From positions 412,719 to 476,718 of the forward strand of contig NW_004457532.1 in assembly GCF_000313135.1 (NCBI RefSeq): a DNA stretch of 64,000 nt, written 5' to 3'. Positions 1 to 11,000 of this stretch are shown piece by piece. The position numbers and the translations under genes are program-made. A model generated the notes under the pieces. It searched no databases, had not been told where the DNA came from, and was given only the letters and a program-made list of their open reading frames with translations. The DNA comes from Acanthamoeba castellanii str. Neff (Eukaryota > Discosea > Longamoebia > Acanthamoebidae). Positions within the stretch are counted from its first letter, which is position 1. Every line of letters starts with the position of its first letter.

Positions 1-42
1 TTCACACGCAACGCTCCCCGTGTCACACATATTTGGCGCCAG

Positions 43-3000
43 GCGTTGGCGCAAGGCGATGCGCAAGCGGTCAAGACCTACGGCGACAGCTTCGAGAACG
101 AGATCAGGACGTTCACACAACAGTACGGAGGGGTACGCCGCCTTCCTTCATCCATCGGCGCATTCCTCTTTATGGCGAGCGCTCACCGTGTCGTGTCGTT
201 GGTCGTGTTGTGGGTGGGCGTGGGCGTTGTTGCGTGCAGGAGGCGCTGGCCGGCAGTTTCCTCGACGAGGCGCAAAAGCTTCTGGGAAGACTGCACCAAG
301 AGGGCGATGGCATCATACGGGCGAGCAGAGTGCGGGAGGAGATCGCCAAGATTCGGCAGCAGGACGACATGACGCGCCTCAGCATGGTAATGTGTCGTCC
401 CTCCATTCCCGCCTGTGCCGTGTTCTTCGAGAAGAATACCAAAACCAGCGTGACCGCGACGCAGGCGCTCAACGTTCGCGACGGCCCAAAGATTTCCCAG
501 CATGGTGCGGCGTTCAAGGCACAGATACAGAGGTTCAAGCAGGCCTATGCAAAGGAGCCGGCAGCTCGTGTCTTTCTCAATGAGTCCGAGGTGCGTTATT
601 AGAGAAAGATCAAACAAACGAACAAAGCTTGCGGTAGTGGCGTTGACATGGACTCGCTAACCATATGAGGCAGGCACTCCTTTCGAGGTACGAGCGAGAA
701 GCGCCCTCCATCCTGCGCGAGGATGAAGTGAAGAAGGCCATCGCCAATCTGAGGCTCAAATCTGAGCTGATGGCCGTCCAAAACGTGCGCCTGCCTCCTC
801 CAGCATTATTCGGAGCTAAACAGATTTAGCTCCGAATCCCTGGGTGTGAAATCTAACTCGTTCGATCACTATAGGCCGTTCACGCGCAAAACTGCGATGT
901 GCTGGCGTCCAAGGGTCCGGCGTTCGAGGAACAGATGAACCAGTTCCTGTCTAAGTACAACACCGACCCGGTCTACTCCACCCTCATTCCGCCTTCGTTC
1001 ATTGAGCAGCTTTCCGACATCGCCTCCAGGTCTGCTCCCCTTCGCGCGCAATCAATTGCGACACGACATACACCCCCCCCCACACGTCAAATGTTACTCA
1101 CACGCATTACATTACCTACCGCCGGCAGGTATTACAAGTTGATGAATATTCCCCGGGCGTTCAACGCTCGGCCGTCTGCCGGCAGCGCTGTATTTCACCA
1201 GGGCAACTTTGCTGGGACGGTGAAAATCACGTCGACGGGACCTGACGGGTCGAAGGTGGAGCATGTGCCGTGGCGCCCGGCGTCGCTCTTCACCTTCCCC
1301 GGCCCGACCTTGCCGCCGCCGCCCGTAAGCCACGACCAGATCTTCGCCGGGCAACGCGATTTAGGACTGAAGGCCGCACAGGAGGCCTTCGCGCGGTCGG
1401 ACGCGCTCATGTCGTCGCTGCAGCAATCGGGGCCATCGTCCCCGCTCTTCCCCTCCGGCGGCCCCGGCGGGGTCCTCTCCACGTTCAGCCCCTACATCAA
1501 CGCCACGTCGACGCCGGACATCAACTCGTGGATCACTTGCCATACTTCTGACAACCAGCAACCACCTCTGGCGACCACCAGCGGCTACACCAACACTGCT
1601 TCCCCAATGGCCTCGCGGGCGCTTGAGCAGCTGCAGTCGCGGTTCCAGTCGCGATCGCCGCCGTCGCCGTCGCCATCGCCATCATCGCCGTCGCTTTCAG
1701 GAAATTCCGCTGGCTACACGAACACATCGCCTTCATCATCGTCGTCGCCCGCAACGGCCATGAACTTCTCGGCCGGCTACGTGGACAGCGTGTCCTCCTC
1801 CCCTGTTGCGGTGCAGGTCGAGAGAGCTGGCCAGAAGGCCTCGTGCCCCATCAACCCGGCCTACGCGCCCACGCCCAAGGAGGCGATGTCGGTCACCGTC
1901 ACGTCGTCGATGCGCAGCTCGTCCGGCGGCGTCACCGAGCAGGAGAAGCTCAGCATCGAGGAGACCAAGGCCACGATGAAGTTCCGCGAGATCATGTTCA
2001 ACGAGTTCCAAATTCTCGAGAAGCTGGGCTCGGGCCAGCTCGGTACGGTCTACTTGGCCCGATGGCGAGGCGCGCTGGTGGCGGTGAAGAAGCTCGACGA
2101 GGACGACATGGACGAGAAGACCGTGGATCTCTTCAAGAAGGAGGCCGCCGCGCTGCACGTTCTGTCGCACCACCCTTCCCTCGCCTCCTTCATCGGCGCC
2201 TGCTGGTACTCTACGCCACGCACACATTCCACATTCATTCCATACATTCCACTCACCGGCTGAGTGTGCGTGACGCGACTGCAGTGTGCTGCCGAACGTG
2301 TGCATCGTCACGCAGTACTACAGATACGGAAGCCTGGAGGGCGCGCTGCGGGGCAAGACGAGGCTCGACCTGACCTGGAAGCAGGTCATCAAGATCGCCA
2401 TGGAGGCCGCCGCGGGGATTCTGCACCTCCACAAGGAGGGCGTGCTCCACTCGCGCATCTCGTCGCGCAACATCCTCCTGGGCGATGGCGTGCGGGCCTA
2501 CGTCAACGACTTCGCCTTCTGCCACATGAAGACCAAGGAGAGCGTCTACACCCACACGGCCGGGACGTCGTCCTTCATCGGGCCAGGTACTCACTCACAG
2601 CCTCCTGAATCCGTCGACGTAGAAGGCCAATGATGACGTGGACGTGTTGCTAACATGGTGCCGTGCATGTAGTGCGATACATGAGCCCAGACGCGATGAT
2701 GCACAAGTATTCAGAGGGCAGCGACGCCTGGTCGTTTGGTACGCGTCCCGTGTGTGCCTTGTGTGTCGCGTTTGCATGAGCGCTGGCTGATGAATGAATC
2801 TCAATCTCAATTTTTGAAGGTGTGCTGTTGTGGGAGCTGTGGGAACGACGAGAGCCGTTCGAGGGCGATGACGACCTCACCGTGGCCTTCCGCGTGTCGC
2901 AGGACCAGCAGACACTGCCCATCTCCCCCGCTTGCCCGTTGGTACGTGGAACGAGACTCGGTCAGCTGTGTCATCACCCTTTGAGCTCCCTTTCGTTCAT

Positions 3001-3131
3001 CGCCTCATTACTGTGCGTTCTCTCAGGTGCTGGCGACCCTCATGAAACAGTGCTGGCTCGACCGACCCAGTCAACGGCCCTCCTTCTCGACCATCCACGA
3101 GACTCTGCAGACCTACTACAAATCATTGTGA
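43..3131 (+). CDS. TKL-type pseudokinase with N-terminal 79-residue repeats (5' partial)
   Basis: The gene enters from the left edge; the first visible exon follows an AG at 41-42. Exons read as 43-132, 240-386, 465-590, 674-784, 875-1029, 1129-2205, 2285-2586, 2673-2738, 2820-2941 and 3027-3131, giving 766 residues in one frame. Residues 1 to about 215 hold two exact 79-residue repeats and a third partial one, each starting Ala-Leu/Val and containing a G-x-F-x2-Q-hydrophobic-x2-F-x3-Y helix. A Ser/Pro-rich linker follows, then a kinase-like domain from about residue 495. That domain has an intact glycine loop (GSGQLG) and Lys (VAVKKL), and ends with the RPSF motif usual in TKL/tyrosine-like kinases. 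The catalytic loop reads HSRISSRN instead of HRDxxxxN, DFG is DFA and APE is SPD. It is therefore probably catalytically dead and acts as a scaffold or nucleotide sensor. The repeat family is not recognised. Confidence 0.85.
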
Positions 3132-3224
3132 GCAACTTGCCTCTTGGTGCCACCACAAGAAAAGAAAAAGCGGAAAGAAGAGAAATTAGGTTTGGTCACA
3201 CAACAAGAAGCTCCACAACACAAA

Positions 3225-3937
3225 ATGGAAGAGGCGGCCAACACTATTCGTGATGCTGTTGAGGCAGCCCAGTTGGGAGGAGCTGGCGAGCCTGGCACGC
3301 CGCGCCACAAGCTCCTGGAGACTGCCGGTGAGTTGGCCAACCTTCTCGACCGCTTTGCAACTGCCACTTCCTCGCACTCCCAAAAAGACATGGTACTTGC
3401 CCCCCCCCCTTTTTTTGCCTTCGCTTTCGTTCTTTGCCTTCTCTTTCTCTCTTTAGACTTGAGCTTACTGTTCGAGTACAGATCAACATTTCGAAGGAGG
3501 TGTCGAGCGTGGTGGGTAGTCTGGTGGACTCGGCCAACGCCCTCTCGGCGCACAGCCCGCACCTCAAGGACCAGGAAAACCTGATCAGGTGGGCCTGTCT
3601 TTGAAAGCCCTTTTATGATTAGTATCTCACCGCAGCGAATGGTCCAGTGCTGCTGTGAAGGCGAGGAAGGCTGCAGTGAACCTCAAGATCCACACTGCCA
3701 TGGCGTACGGCCACCCACCTCTCATTCAACCACACGCCATGGTCATCATCACACAGCTTACACTTACCACGCGCCATGCGTGATGAACACCCACGAACGT
3801 TCAGAGCGGCGAGCGAGAAAGACAACAGGGTGAAGGAGCTGGAGAAGTTGAACGCCTGCCTCGACGATCTCGCTCAGAATGTCGTAGCGCTCACCGAGCA
3901 CGCTCAGTTCTCCAGCCTGCAGTGGGTGTCTGCCTGA
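3225..3937 (+). CDS. Small all-helical protein, possibly talin/vinculin-like bundle
   Basis: Four exons (3225-3392, 3482-3588, 3636-3704, 3805-3937) join in frame to 158 residues ending WVSA. The composition is typical of amphipathic helices, with Ala, Leu, Glu and Lys in heptad-like spacing and few aromatic residues, for example around ISKEVSSVVGSLVDSANAL and LEKLNACLDDLAQNVVALTE. This resembles a talin-rod or vinculin-type helical bundle, but I cannot name a specific family. It starts 94 bp after the pseudokinase stop and ends 82 bp before the prefoldin start. The last exon might instead splice at the GTGGGT near 3922, which would change only the C-terminus. Confidence 0.6.
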
Positions 3938-4019
3938 TGCAGCGTGGGTTGTGTTTTTTTTCTCTCCCATTTTCTTTGTGAAAATCAAAAGTCTGGATCA
4001 CCTAGATTGATCGAGAAAG

Positions 4020-4455
4020 ATGTCACAGGCAGCGGCTCAGCGACTCGAAGAGGAGGTGAAGCTCCTGCGAAAGATGCAGGATGAGGCGCAGCAGACGATG
4101 AACACTCGCGCGCAGCTCGTGGCACAGATGAAGGAAAATGAATTGGTGAAGCAAGAGCTCGATCTGATCGCTGACGATGACGAGGGTGCGCGCATCTATA
4201 AGCTCATCGGCCCGGTGCTCGTCAAGCAAGAGAAGAAGGAGGCTGCGTCTAATGTGGGCAAGCGAATCGATTTCCTTCAGGTTCCCCCCCCCGCGCGAGA
4301 TGGCAGGCTTCGCGATTTTTTAATTTTATTAATTTTATTGGTTGTAGGGTGAGTTGCAGAAGCTCGAGGCCAACCTTGAGGAGATGCAGAAAAAGCAGGC
4401 GGCCAAGCGCAGGTTCATCGTCGAGATGCAGACCAAGCTGCAGCAGCCTCAGTAG
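4020..4455 (+). CDS. PFDN6: Prefoldin subunit 6
   Basis: Two exons (4020-4280 and 4348-4455) encode 122 residues, the usual size for this beta-type prefoldin subunit. Prefoldin is a cytosolic hexamer that hands nascent actin and tubulin to the TCP-1 chaperonin. The N-terminal coiled coil (RLEEEVKLLRKMQDEAQQ), the central beta-hairpin region (ARIYKLIGPVLVKQEKKEA, NVGKRIDFL) and a C-terminal coiled coil (ELQKLEANLEEMQKKQAA) occur in the family order. The intron begins with a run of C after its GT. Confidence 0.93.
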
Positions 4456-4472
4456 CCCCCCCAAAGTTCATA

Positions 4473-4478
4473 AATAAA
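4473..4478 (+). terminator. Poly(A) signal AATAAA of prefoldin gene
   Basis: A canonical AATAAA lies 18 bp after the prefoldin stop codon. Confidence 0.6.
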
Positions 4479-4767
4479 AGTAAATCAAAATCAATACGCC
4501 GTGGAGTTGGCGCGTGTCCCTTCGCAAAAGAGGCTCTTCCATCTTCAACACGTTGTCCATGGCAGCGAAGTCTCCGTCGCTACAGACGCTTCCGCTGTTC
4601 CTCAACACCAGCGACTCAGTCACACTTCCTCACGTCTGTTCCAGAGGTACATTGCCAGCTTAGCGCAAGGACCTCTTTCTCACTTTCTCATTTCTTACCG
4701 AGGGGCGTTCGGTGAGGGCATAGTGCACTAACCCCCCCCCCGCTCAACCACCACCACTTGCAGCAAC
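4479..4767. other. Intergenic region / PPT1 promoter and 5' UTR
   Basis: About 290 bp between the prefoldin poly(A) signal and the PPT1 start. It contains a short open frame of 76 codons without family resemblance, a run of C at about 4732-4741, and a CA/AC-rich segment just before the start codon. I see no gene here. Confidence 0.5.
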
Positions 4768-6386
4768 ATGGCCTCTTCACTATGGCTCGCAATCTTTGTG
4801 GTGTTCGCCTTCATCGCCACGAGCCACTCCGCCTACACCCCCCTTGTGCTCATGCATGGTGAGTAGTACTTGGCCAACACCACCTTTTCGCCCCTGGCGC
4901 TCGTCCAAAAGAAGACAGGCCCTCACCTCAAGGTTTGTGGGCGCCCAACAGGCATCGCCGACACGAGCGCCAAGATGCAGCACATCACAGAGCTCGTCCA
5001 GCAGCACCTTCCCGGGATCTACGTGGTCGCCCTCGAGGTCACCGGCTCGAAAATCGGCTCCATCTTCACCGGCAGCGACAAACAGGTCAGTACGGACTGG
5101 GAGAGGTGTGTGTGGTGTGGGAGGGAAGTGCATTTGTTGAGTGAGGCTCACAAGTCCTCGGGTGGTGGCGGCCATTGCGGCACACAGGTCGAGATGATCT
5201 GTGCGGCGCTCGCTGCGGATAGCAAGCTTGCGGGAGGCATCAATGCGATGGGCGTGTCGCAGGTAAGCTCCACCTGTACTTCACACCACACACACACACC
5301 ACACACACCACACACACACCACACACACCACACACACCACAACACACACACAACATGTAGTTAAAGTGGTTCGGGGAGTGTAGGGTGGCATCCTGCTGCG
5401 GGGCTATCTCGAGCGTTGCAACAACCCGCCTGTCAAGAACTTCATCTCGTGGGTGGCCCCCATGATGGGCGTCTACGGCGTTCCCGAGGTCCTGCCTTAC
5501 ATCTTTCCGTTCAAAAATAATATACAATTTCATAAACTAATATAATAATTATAATAAAATACTCATCTGTTACCATGTTTGTGTGGTGCAGGTGGGGCAT
5601 TGGGAGTATCTCAACGTGACGCTTGATGAAATCGCCGACTGCTGCGTCTACCAGGATTGGGCGCAGAGCCTGCTTTCCTTTGCTGGTTATTGGCGCGGTA
5701 TGCACGTGTGCTTGCTATGAATGTTCTCTTCTTCTCCTCTCTTCTTCAGACCGAGCCAGAAACAATGTACCCTTCACTTACTTTCTTCTTCTTCTCCTTC
5801 TACTCCTTTCAGACCCTTTCGCACTCGACAAGTACGTGGACAGAAACATCTTCCTCGCCGACATCAACAACGAGGGGTCCAACAAGAACCCCACCTACAA
5901 GAAGAACGTTCTCGCCCTCGACAACTTTGTCATGAGCTACTCCACCGCCGACACCGTAACGTTTCCAACCACCCATGTGCCCCCCCCCCAATCACCACCA
6001 CCACCACTGCGATTGACGAGAGAGGTCCGTCTGGTCAGGTGCTGATCCCGTTGGAGACGGGCTGGTTTGGCGCCTACGCCAATGGCACGGACAGCCAGGT
6101 CGTGCCGCTCGAGAAGCAGCCCTTCTACGAGTTCGACTACATCGGTCTCAGGTTCGTGTGTTCGTGTGCGTTCGCACCTTCAGTCACCCACGTCGTGTGC
6201 GCAGCGTGTGCGGTGGTGCGTGTGCGGTGTGTTGTCACGCTGATGGTGGCGATTGTGGTGGTTAGGACGCTGGATCAAGCCGGCAAGCTGCACCGATTTA
6301 CCACCGACTGCATACACGAGGACTACACCTCGCCCTGCTTTGACAAGTACTTCCTGGCCAACGTCCTGCCATTCCTTGCGTCCTAG
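4768..6386 (+). CDS. PPT1: Palmitoyl-protein thioesterase 1
   Basis: This lysosomal enzyme removes palmitate from cysteine residues during protein breakdown. The protein starts with a signal peptide (MASSLWLAIFVVFAFIATSH) followed by the family beta strand TPLVLMHG. The nucleophile motif GVSQGG spans the junction of exons 5188-5262 and 5384-5488. Other family segments are FISWVAPMMGVYGVP, the DPFALDKYV region after YWR, DNFVMSYSTADTV and the late His in CIHEDYTSPCFDKYF. Exons begin 4768-4858, 4952-5085, 5188-5262 and 5384-5488; about four more follow to the stop at 6386. The intron at 5263-5383 is packed with CA repeats. Length and order match human PPT1. Confidence 0.93.
5284..5355. repeat. 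CA/CACACC simple repeat in PPT1 intron
   Basis: Imperfect CA dinucleotide tract interrupted by CC, inside the intron that splits the active-site serine motif from the following glycines. Confidence 0.9.
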
Positions 6387-6894
6387 TCGCGGCCCTGCCT
6401 CCTCCATCATTACCCACCTGCACGTCCCCTTTCGGTTTGTCTGCTGATGGTGATGGTGATGATGAGAAAGAAGAACTTGTATTTTATTTTATTTTTTCTT
6501 CTGGTGTCAAGAGAGCTTGGCTGACTTCAGGAAGAACGAGGGAGGCGTGTCAAGCGAGTTTTGTCGTGCCGAGAGCTGGGCCTGCTGGTGTGCGGGCACA
6601 CGATGCCTGGCTGCACCGAGGCACACACACAACACACAACACACAACACACACACACACACACGCACACACACACACAATGCACACAACACACACGCACA
6701 CAAAACGAAAATCAGACCACCAGAAGGGAAAGGAGTGCAAAAAAAGTGTGGTGCGAAGCGAATACCGAGCAGATGAGCCAGGCCGGGCATCGACGAAGCG
6801 CACTGGGCCAAGCGGTGATGCAACGACGGAGCGCTCGTCTGCCGCCAACGCGATGTGTGCGTTTCGTCAGCGTCTTTCGAGTTCTGCCTGCTTT
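6387..6894. other. Convergent intergenic region with CA repeat
   Basis: Holds the 3' ends of PPT1 (+) and the PH-ARM-SPRY gene (-). A T-rich stretch at about 6481-6496 contains AATAAA motifs on the minus strand that could serve the minus gene. An imperfect AC tract spans about 6619-6702. No coding potential is seen apart from low-complexity frames. Confidence 0.6.
6619..6702. repeat. AC dinucleotide repeat
   Basis: Imperfect (AC)n with AA and GC interruptions between two convergent genes. Confidence 0.9.
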
Positions 6895-7972
6895 CTACGT
6901 AGAAAGACGAATGAGGTGGGCGTGGAGTACCTGGTGGTATTGGAAGTCCCACAGGAACGGGGCCTGGCCGAAGTTGGCCCAGACCTTTTCCTGCGGTCCG
7001 GCCAGTGAGACGACAGCGTACAAGGGCTCCGAAGGCTGGATCGACACCTCCGTGTGGCCCACCCCTGGCGACAGCCATAGAAGCGCGTCCGTAAGTACCC
7101 AAAAATCGACGGCGCAGTTGCGGTCGACTGTGTAGTAGTGCGCGAAGTAAGGGAGACGCACCGAGGAAAAGGCCGTTCTTGGTGTAGAAGACCTCCGAGG
7201 TGACGTCGTTGAAGCCACAGCCGATGACGTCGCCCGTGTTGAAGTACAACTCGGAGCCGTCGTCCCCCTCGTCGACTGTGTGTGCACGCCACGCAGCCGA
7301 CAGCGATTGAGCTCAACGAAACCTACTGATCGAGTGGAGCGGAAACGGAGAGGAGGCGCCGTACATGACTCGGCATTGGCCGGGTAGAGGGAGCTCTTGC
7401 CGTGGGCCCACTTGTTCCCGTCGCCGTGCCAACCGTACGACCTGCGCCGAAGCCAATTCGCAAGCCATGCGCGCGACAGTCAGCCTAGGGTGCGCGCGAG
7501 TGCGACAGTTCTAAAGAGACTCTAAAAAAGGGGGTACGGACCCGAGCACAGAACCGGGCTTGGCCGTGGCAGGATGGTTCTTGGCACCCAAACCGACTGC
7601 AATCGACCTGCAGACAAAAATTATAATAAATAATAAACAAGTAATAACAAATGAAAATAAGAATATATATTAACATAAATCATTCATAAATAATAATGAT
7701 AATAAAATAATACACAACAGCAAAGACTGAAAGGGCCATACCCGTAGTAGCCACGATTCACGATTAGGATCTCGAAATAGGGCCAGGGACTGGTGTGGCT
7801 CACCGGCGAAGAGGCGGCCTCCTTTGCGCCAAGGCTGAGCTCGGCAGAGCCGGCATCGGCGACGCCCGTAGCTGTCGTCGCCGTCGTGGTAGTGGCACTC
7901 GCCAGGGGCCTGGCGCTGATCGTACTCCCCACCTTGCCAAACACGCGCTAACAGAGAGATGGCGTCGGCATG

Positions 7973-8016
<44 letters not shown>

Positions 8017-11000
8017 TGGACAGAAGATGGACAGAGGACGTGTGCGTACGGGCCAGTAGGAAACGGTCTGCTTGTCGGCCTGGATGGTGAGCGAACTGGC
8101 CGCGGCCACCGCGCCTTTGGCCTGCGCCCACCCGCTGGGGCCATTGTCGTCGTCACCCTTAACCCCGCTCAGCTCGATGTCGTCATCGTGGCCGGTGACC
8201 AAAATGTTTTCCTGTGCGTTGTGTTGCGCAGCCGGCAAGTGAGTACAAACACGCGATGCGTGCGTGGCGTGTGCGTGTGCGTGTGCGTGTGCGTTCCCTG
8301 TACGCACCTGCAAGTAGGAGAGCAGCGACTCACCGTGCGGTACAAACTCCGGGTGTACGATGCCCCAGTAGTTCACAAAGGCCTGCAGTTGCTTCTCGCC
8401 GTAGATCCGGCCCGCCAGCGAGTCCTTCTTCGCTTCGCCCTCCTCGCCTTCGTCGCCATCTTGCCGCTGCTGCTGCGAGCCCTCCTTCTTCGTCGTCGGT
8501 GGTGCCAGCATGCTGTCACTGTGCGTGCGCTTGCGGTCTCCGTTCTCGCCCTCCTTCTTGACCTGCTGCGTGCGGCCGTGGTCGGCGCTCAGCACTCGGG
8601 CCGACATCGGCTTCTTGCTCCGCTTCTCCCGCACCGACGCGCCCTTCTTCACCTTCTTCACCTTCTCCACGCCCGCCACGTCCTCCGCCGCCGCCATCGT
8701 CGCCGTCGCCGTCGTCGACTTCTTCTCGCTGCTGCTGGCCTTGCTCTTGCTGCTCTCGACGCCGACGCCATCGCTCCCGGCGGCTGCGGGGGTCTCGACC
8801 GTCCGACTGCCGTCGGAGTGGCTCAGCTCCTTCTTGGGCGCCGCCTTCTTGCTGCGCTTGTGCATGTCGTCGAGCAGCGAGTTGTGGAGGCTCTTGCCCA
8901 CCGGGCCGACGATGAGGCTCGCCGAGCCGCTCCGCTCCCGCGGCAGCACCGGCACGTCATCATCATCGTCACCGTCATCATCGTGGCCCAAGGGGCGGAA
9001 GGTGGTCGGGGAGACGCGTTTGCCGTGAATCCCAGCGGCTGAGGCCGCGGCCGAGGCGCTCGCGTTGCGCTTCATGGCGGCCTTCATATCGTCCACCCGC
9101 TTGGCCCGGCTCATCAGCTCCTCGCAGCTGCTCGTCCCCTCGTTGTTGATACGATCGAAGCTGCGCACCGATCGCGACACGTTCAGCCGTCGCGTCTTCC
9201 GCTTCTTCTCTTTTTCCTTCTCCTTTTCCATGTCCTTTTCCTTCTTCTCCTTCTTCTTCCCCTTCGCCGACGCCGGGCTGGTCTCGGCTGCGGCCTGCGC
9301 GTACTTGTCGCTTGTCGTTGTCGACACTCCATCGCTCTGCCCGTCGCTCGTCGCCTCTACGCTGTCGCCTCGAGGAGTGCTGCCCGCCGTGGGGTCGTCG
9401 TCGGCCCGGCCGACCAGCATCGTTCGGATCTCGTTGGACGTGCGCTCGGAGATGCTGCGCCGCAGGTTGCCGCCCCCCGACGAGTTCCCCAGGCTGCGCG
9501 AGCTCACGCGCTTGCCCTGCAGCCCGAGCCGCGGGTGCCGGGCGGCCAGCGTGCGCGGCGACATGCTGTCGCCACCTTCGGACGACGGCGACGAAGCCAG
9601 AGTAGACGCGGCAGCGTCGCTCCTACCCGCCGAACGCGGCGATTGGGATTCTGCCAATCAAGAACAGATCAGCACGCAACCACACGCAGCACACACGACA
9701 CGCACGGCACACGCAAAACGAACCGTGATCGAGATAGCCTGCGACGTCCCTCGGGTTGAGCTGGGTGAGGGTCATCAGTCGGGTCTTGTGAATGGAGCCC
9801 CGCTTGCCGCCCTGCCCGCCGGCGGACCCCAGGGGCAGGTCGAGTCCCTGCTGGGCCGCCCCGTCACGCCCGCGCATGGATGTGGGCGAGCCCAGCGGCT
9901 CCGGCAGCGTCTGGTCGTAGCTGCCCTGCGCGATGGCCCGCGCTGACTGTTCGACGAAGAGCTCCTCGGCCGCAAACTCGAAGGCCAGCGTCGGTCCGGG
10001 CGGCCCTCGCACGTAGAGCTCCAGCAGGTGCTGTTGTCGGCAATGGGCCTCATTTTCCTTTTCTTTCTCCTTTTCCTTGTTCTTGCTCTTGATCTTCTTC
10101 TGCTTTTTCTTCTCCTTTTCGTTCTTTCGCGATCCTGCAGAAGATCTGCTGCCTTCGCTTTCGTCTTTGTCTTCGTACTGCTTGGCACCGCCGTCGGTCT
10201 CTTCTTTTTCTTCGCTTGCCTTCGCTGCCACCACCGCCTCGTTCCCCTGCTGCTGCTGCGCCTCTTTTCTTCGCTTGCGGCGTGACCGGTTCTCGGTGGC
10301 TGCAGCCGCCATTGAATCGTTAGAGTCGCGTTGCACCACTCGAGCACGGGAAAGGCCAGAGGGGGGAGAGAGAGCAGATGACATGCCGTTGTGTACACGG
10401 AGCGACCACTCGCCGGGCTGCCGCACAGTGACCCCGGGGTTGTTGAAGAGCGAAGCCAACGCGAGAAGCGAAGCCGGGTTCCCGATGGCCACCTCGGCAT
10501 CATCTGAGCACAAGCCACACACAACACACCTCCAATTAGGAACCATGACAAAAAGGTTGGTCATCTGCTCGAGTGTGCGCTTACCATTGACCGAGGCGCT
10601 GATGATCAACTTAGATGCGTAGAAGCGGATGGCTTTGGTGTGTGGATCGCCGAGAAGCGAGGTCAGAACCGCCACATGATCGACCGCCGCCCGTCGGAGG
10701 AGCGCTACGTCGTCCGCCTGGCCGTGATTAAAAAAAAACGTTGTAGTACTCCAACAAGTTAGCTGCCGCTCGAGATGGGTCATCCACCAGGCGCAGAGGT
10801 TGAGGAGGGAGGGGGCATAGAGAAGAGTACCCGGTCGGTGTAGAGGTGCAATCGGTGAAGCGCCTCCAGAAGCTGTTCGAGCACGACCGGGTTCTGGGAG
10901 ACTTGTATGACCGCAAACATCTCACGCACGTTGGGCAGTGACGAGGTCACACTTGCTCGCTTGTGCTCTGCACCCAGCACACCCACACACACACGACACA

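Noticed and set aside
4501..4731. 76-codon frame upstream of PPT1
   Set aside because: No recognisable domain, and it lies where the promoter and 5' UTR are expected.
5284..6702. CA-rich repeats considered as CRISPR-like arrays
   Set aside because: They are simple dinucleotide tracts without spacers, in a spliced eukaryotic genome.
7795..9042. 415-codon plus-strand frame inside the PH-ARM-SPRY gene
   Set aside because: It runs through an intronic GTGC array and is the complement of the Ser/Lys-rich linker exon. The minus strand keeps a consistent domain order.
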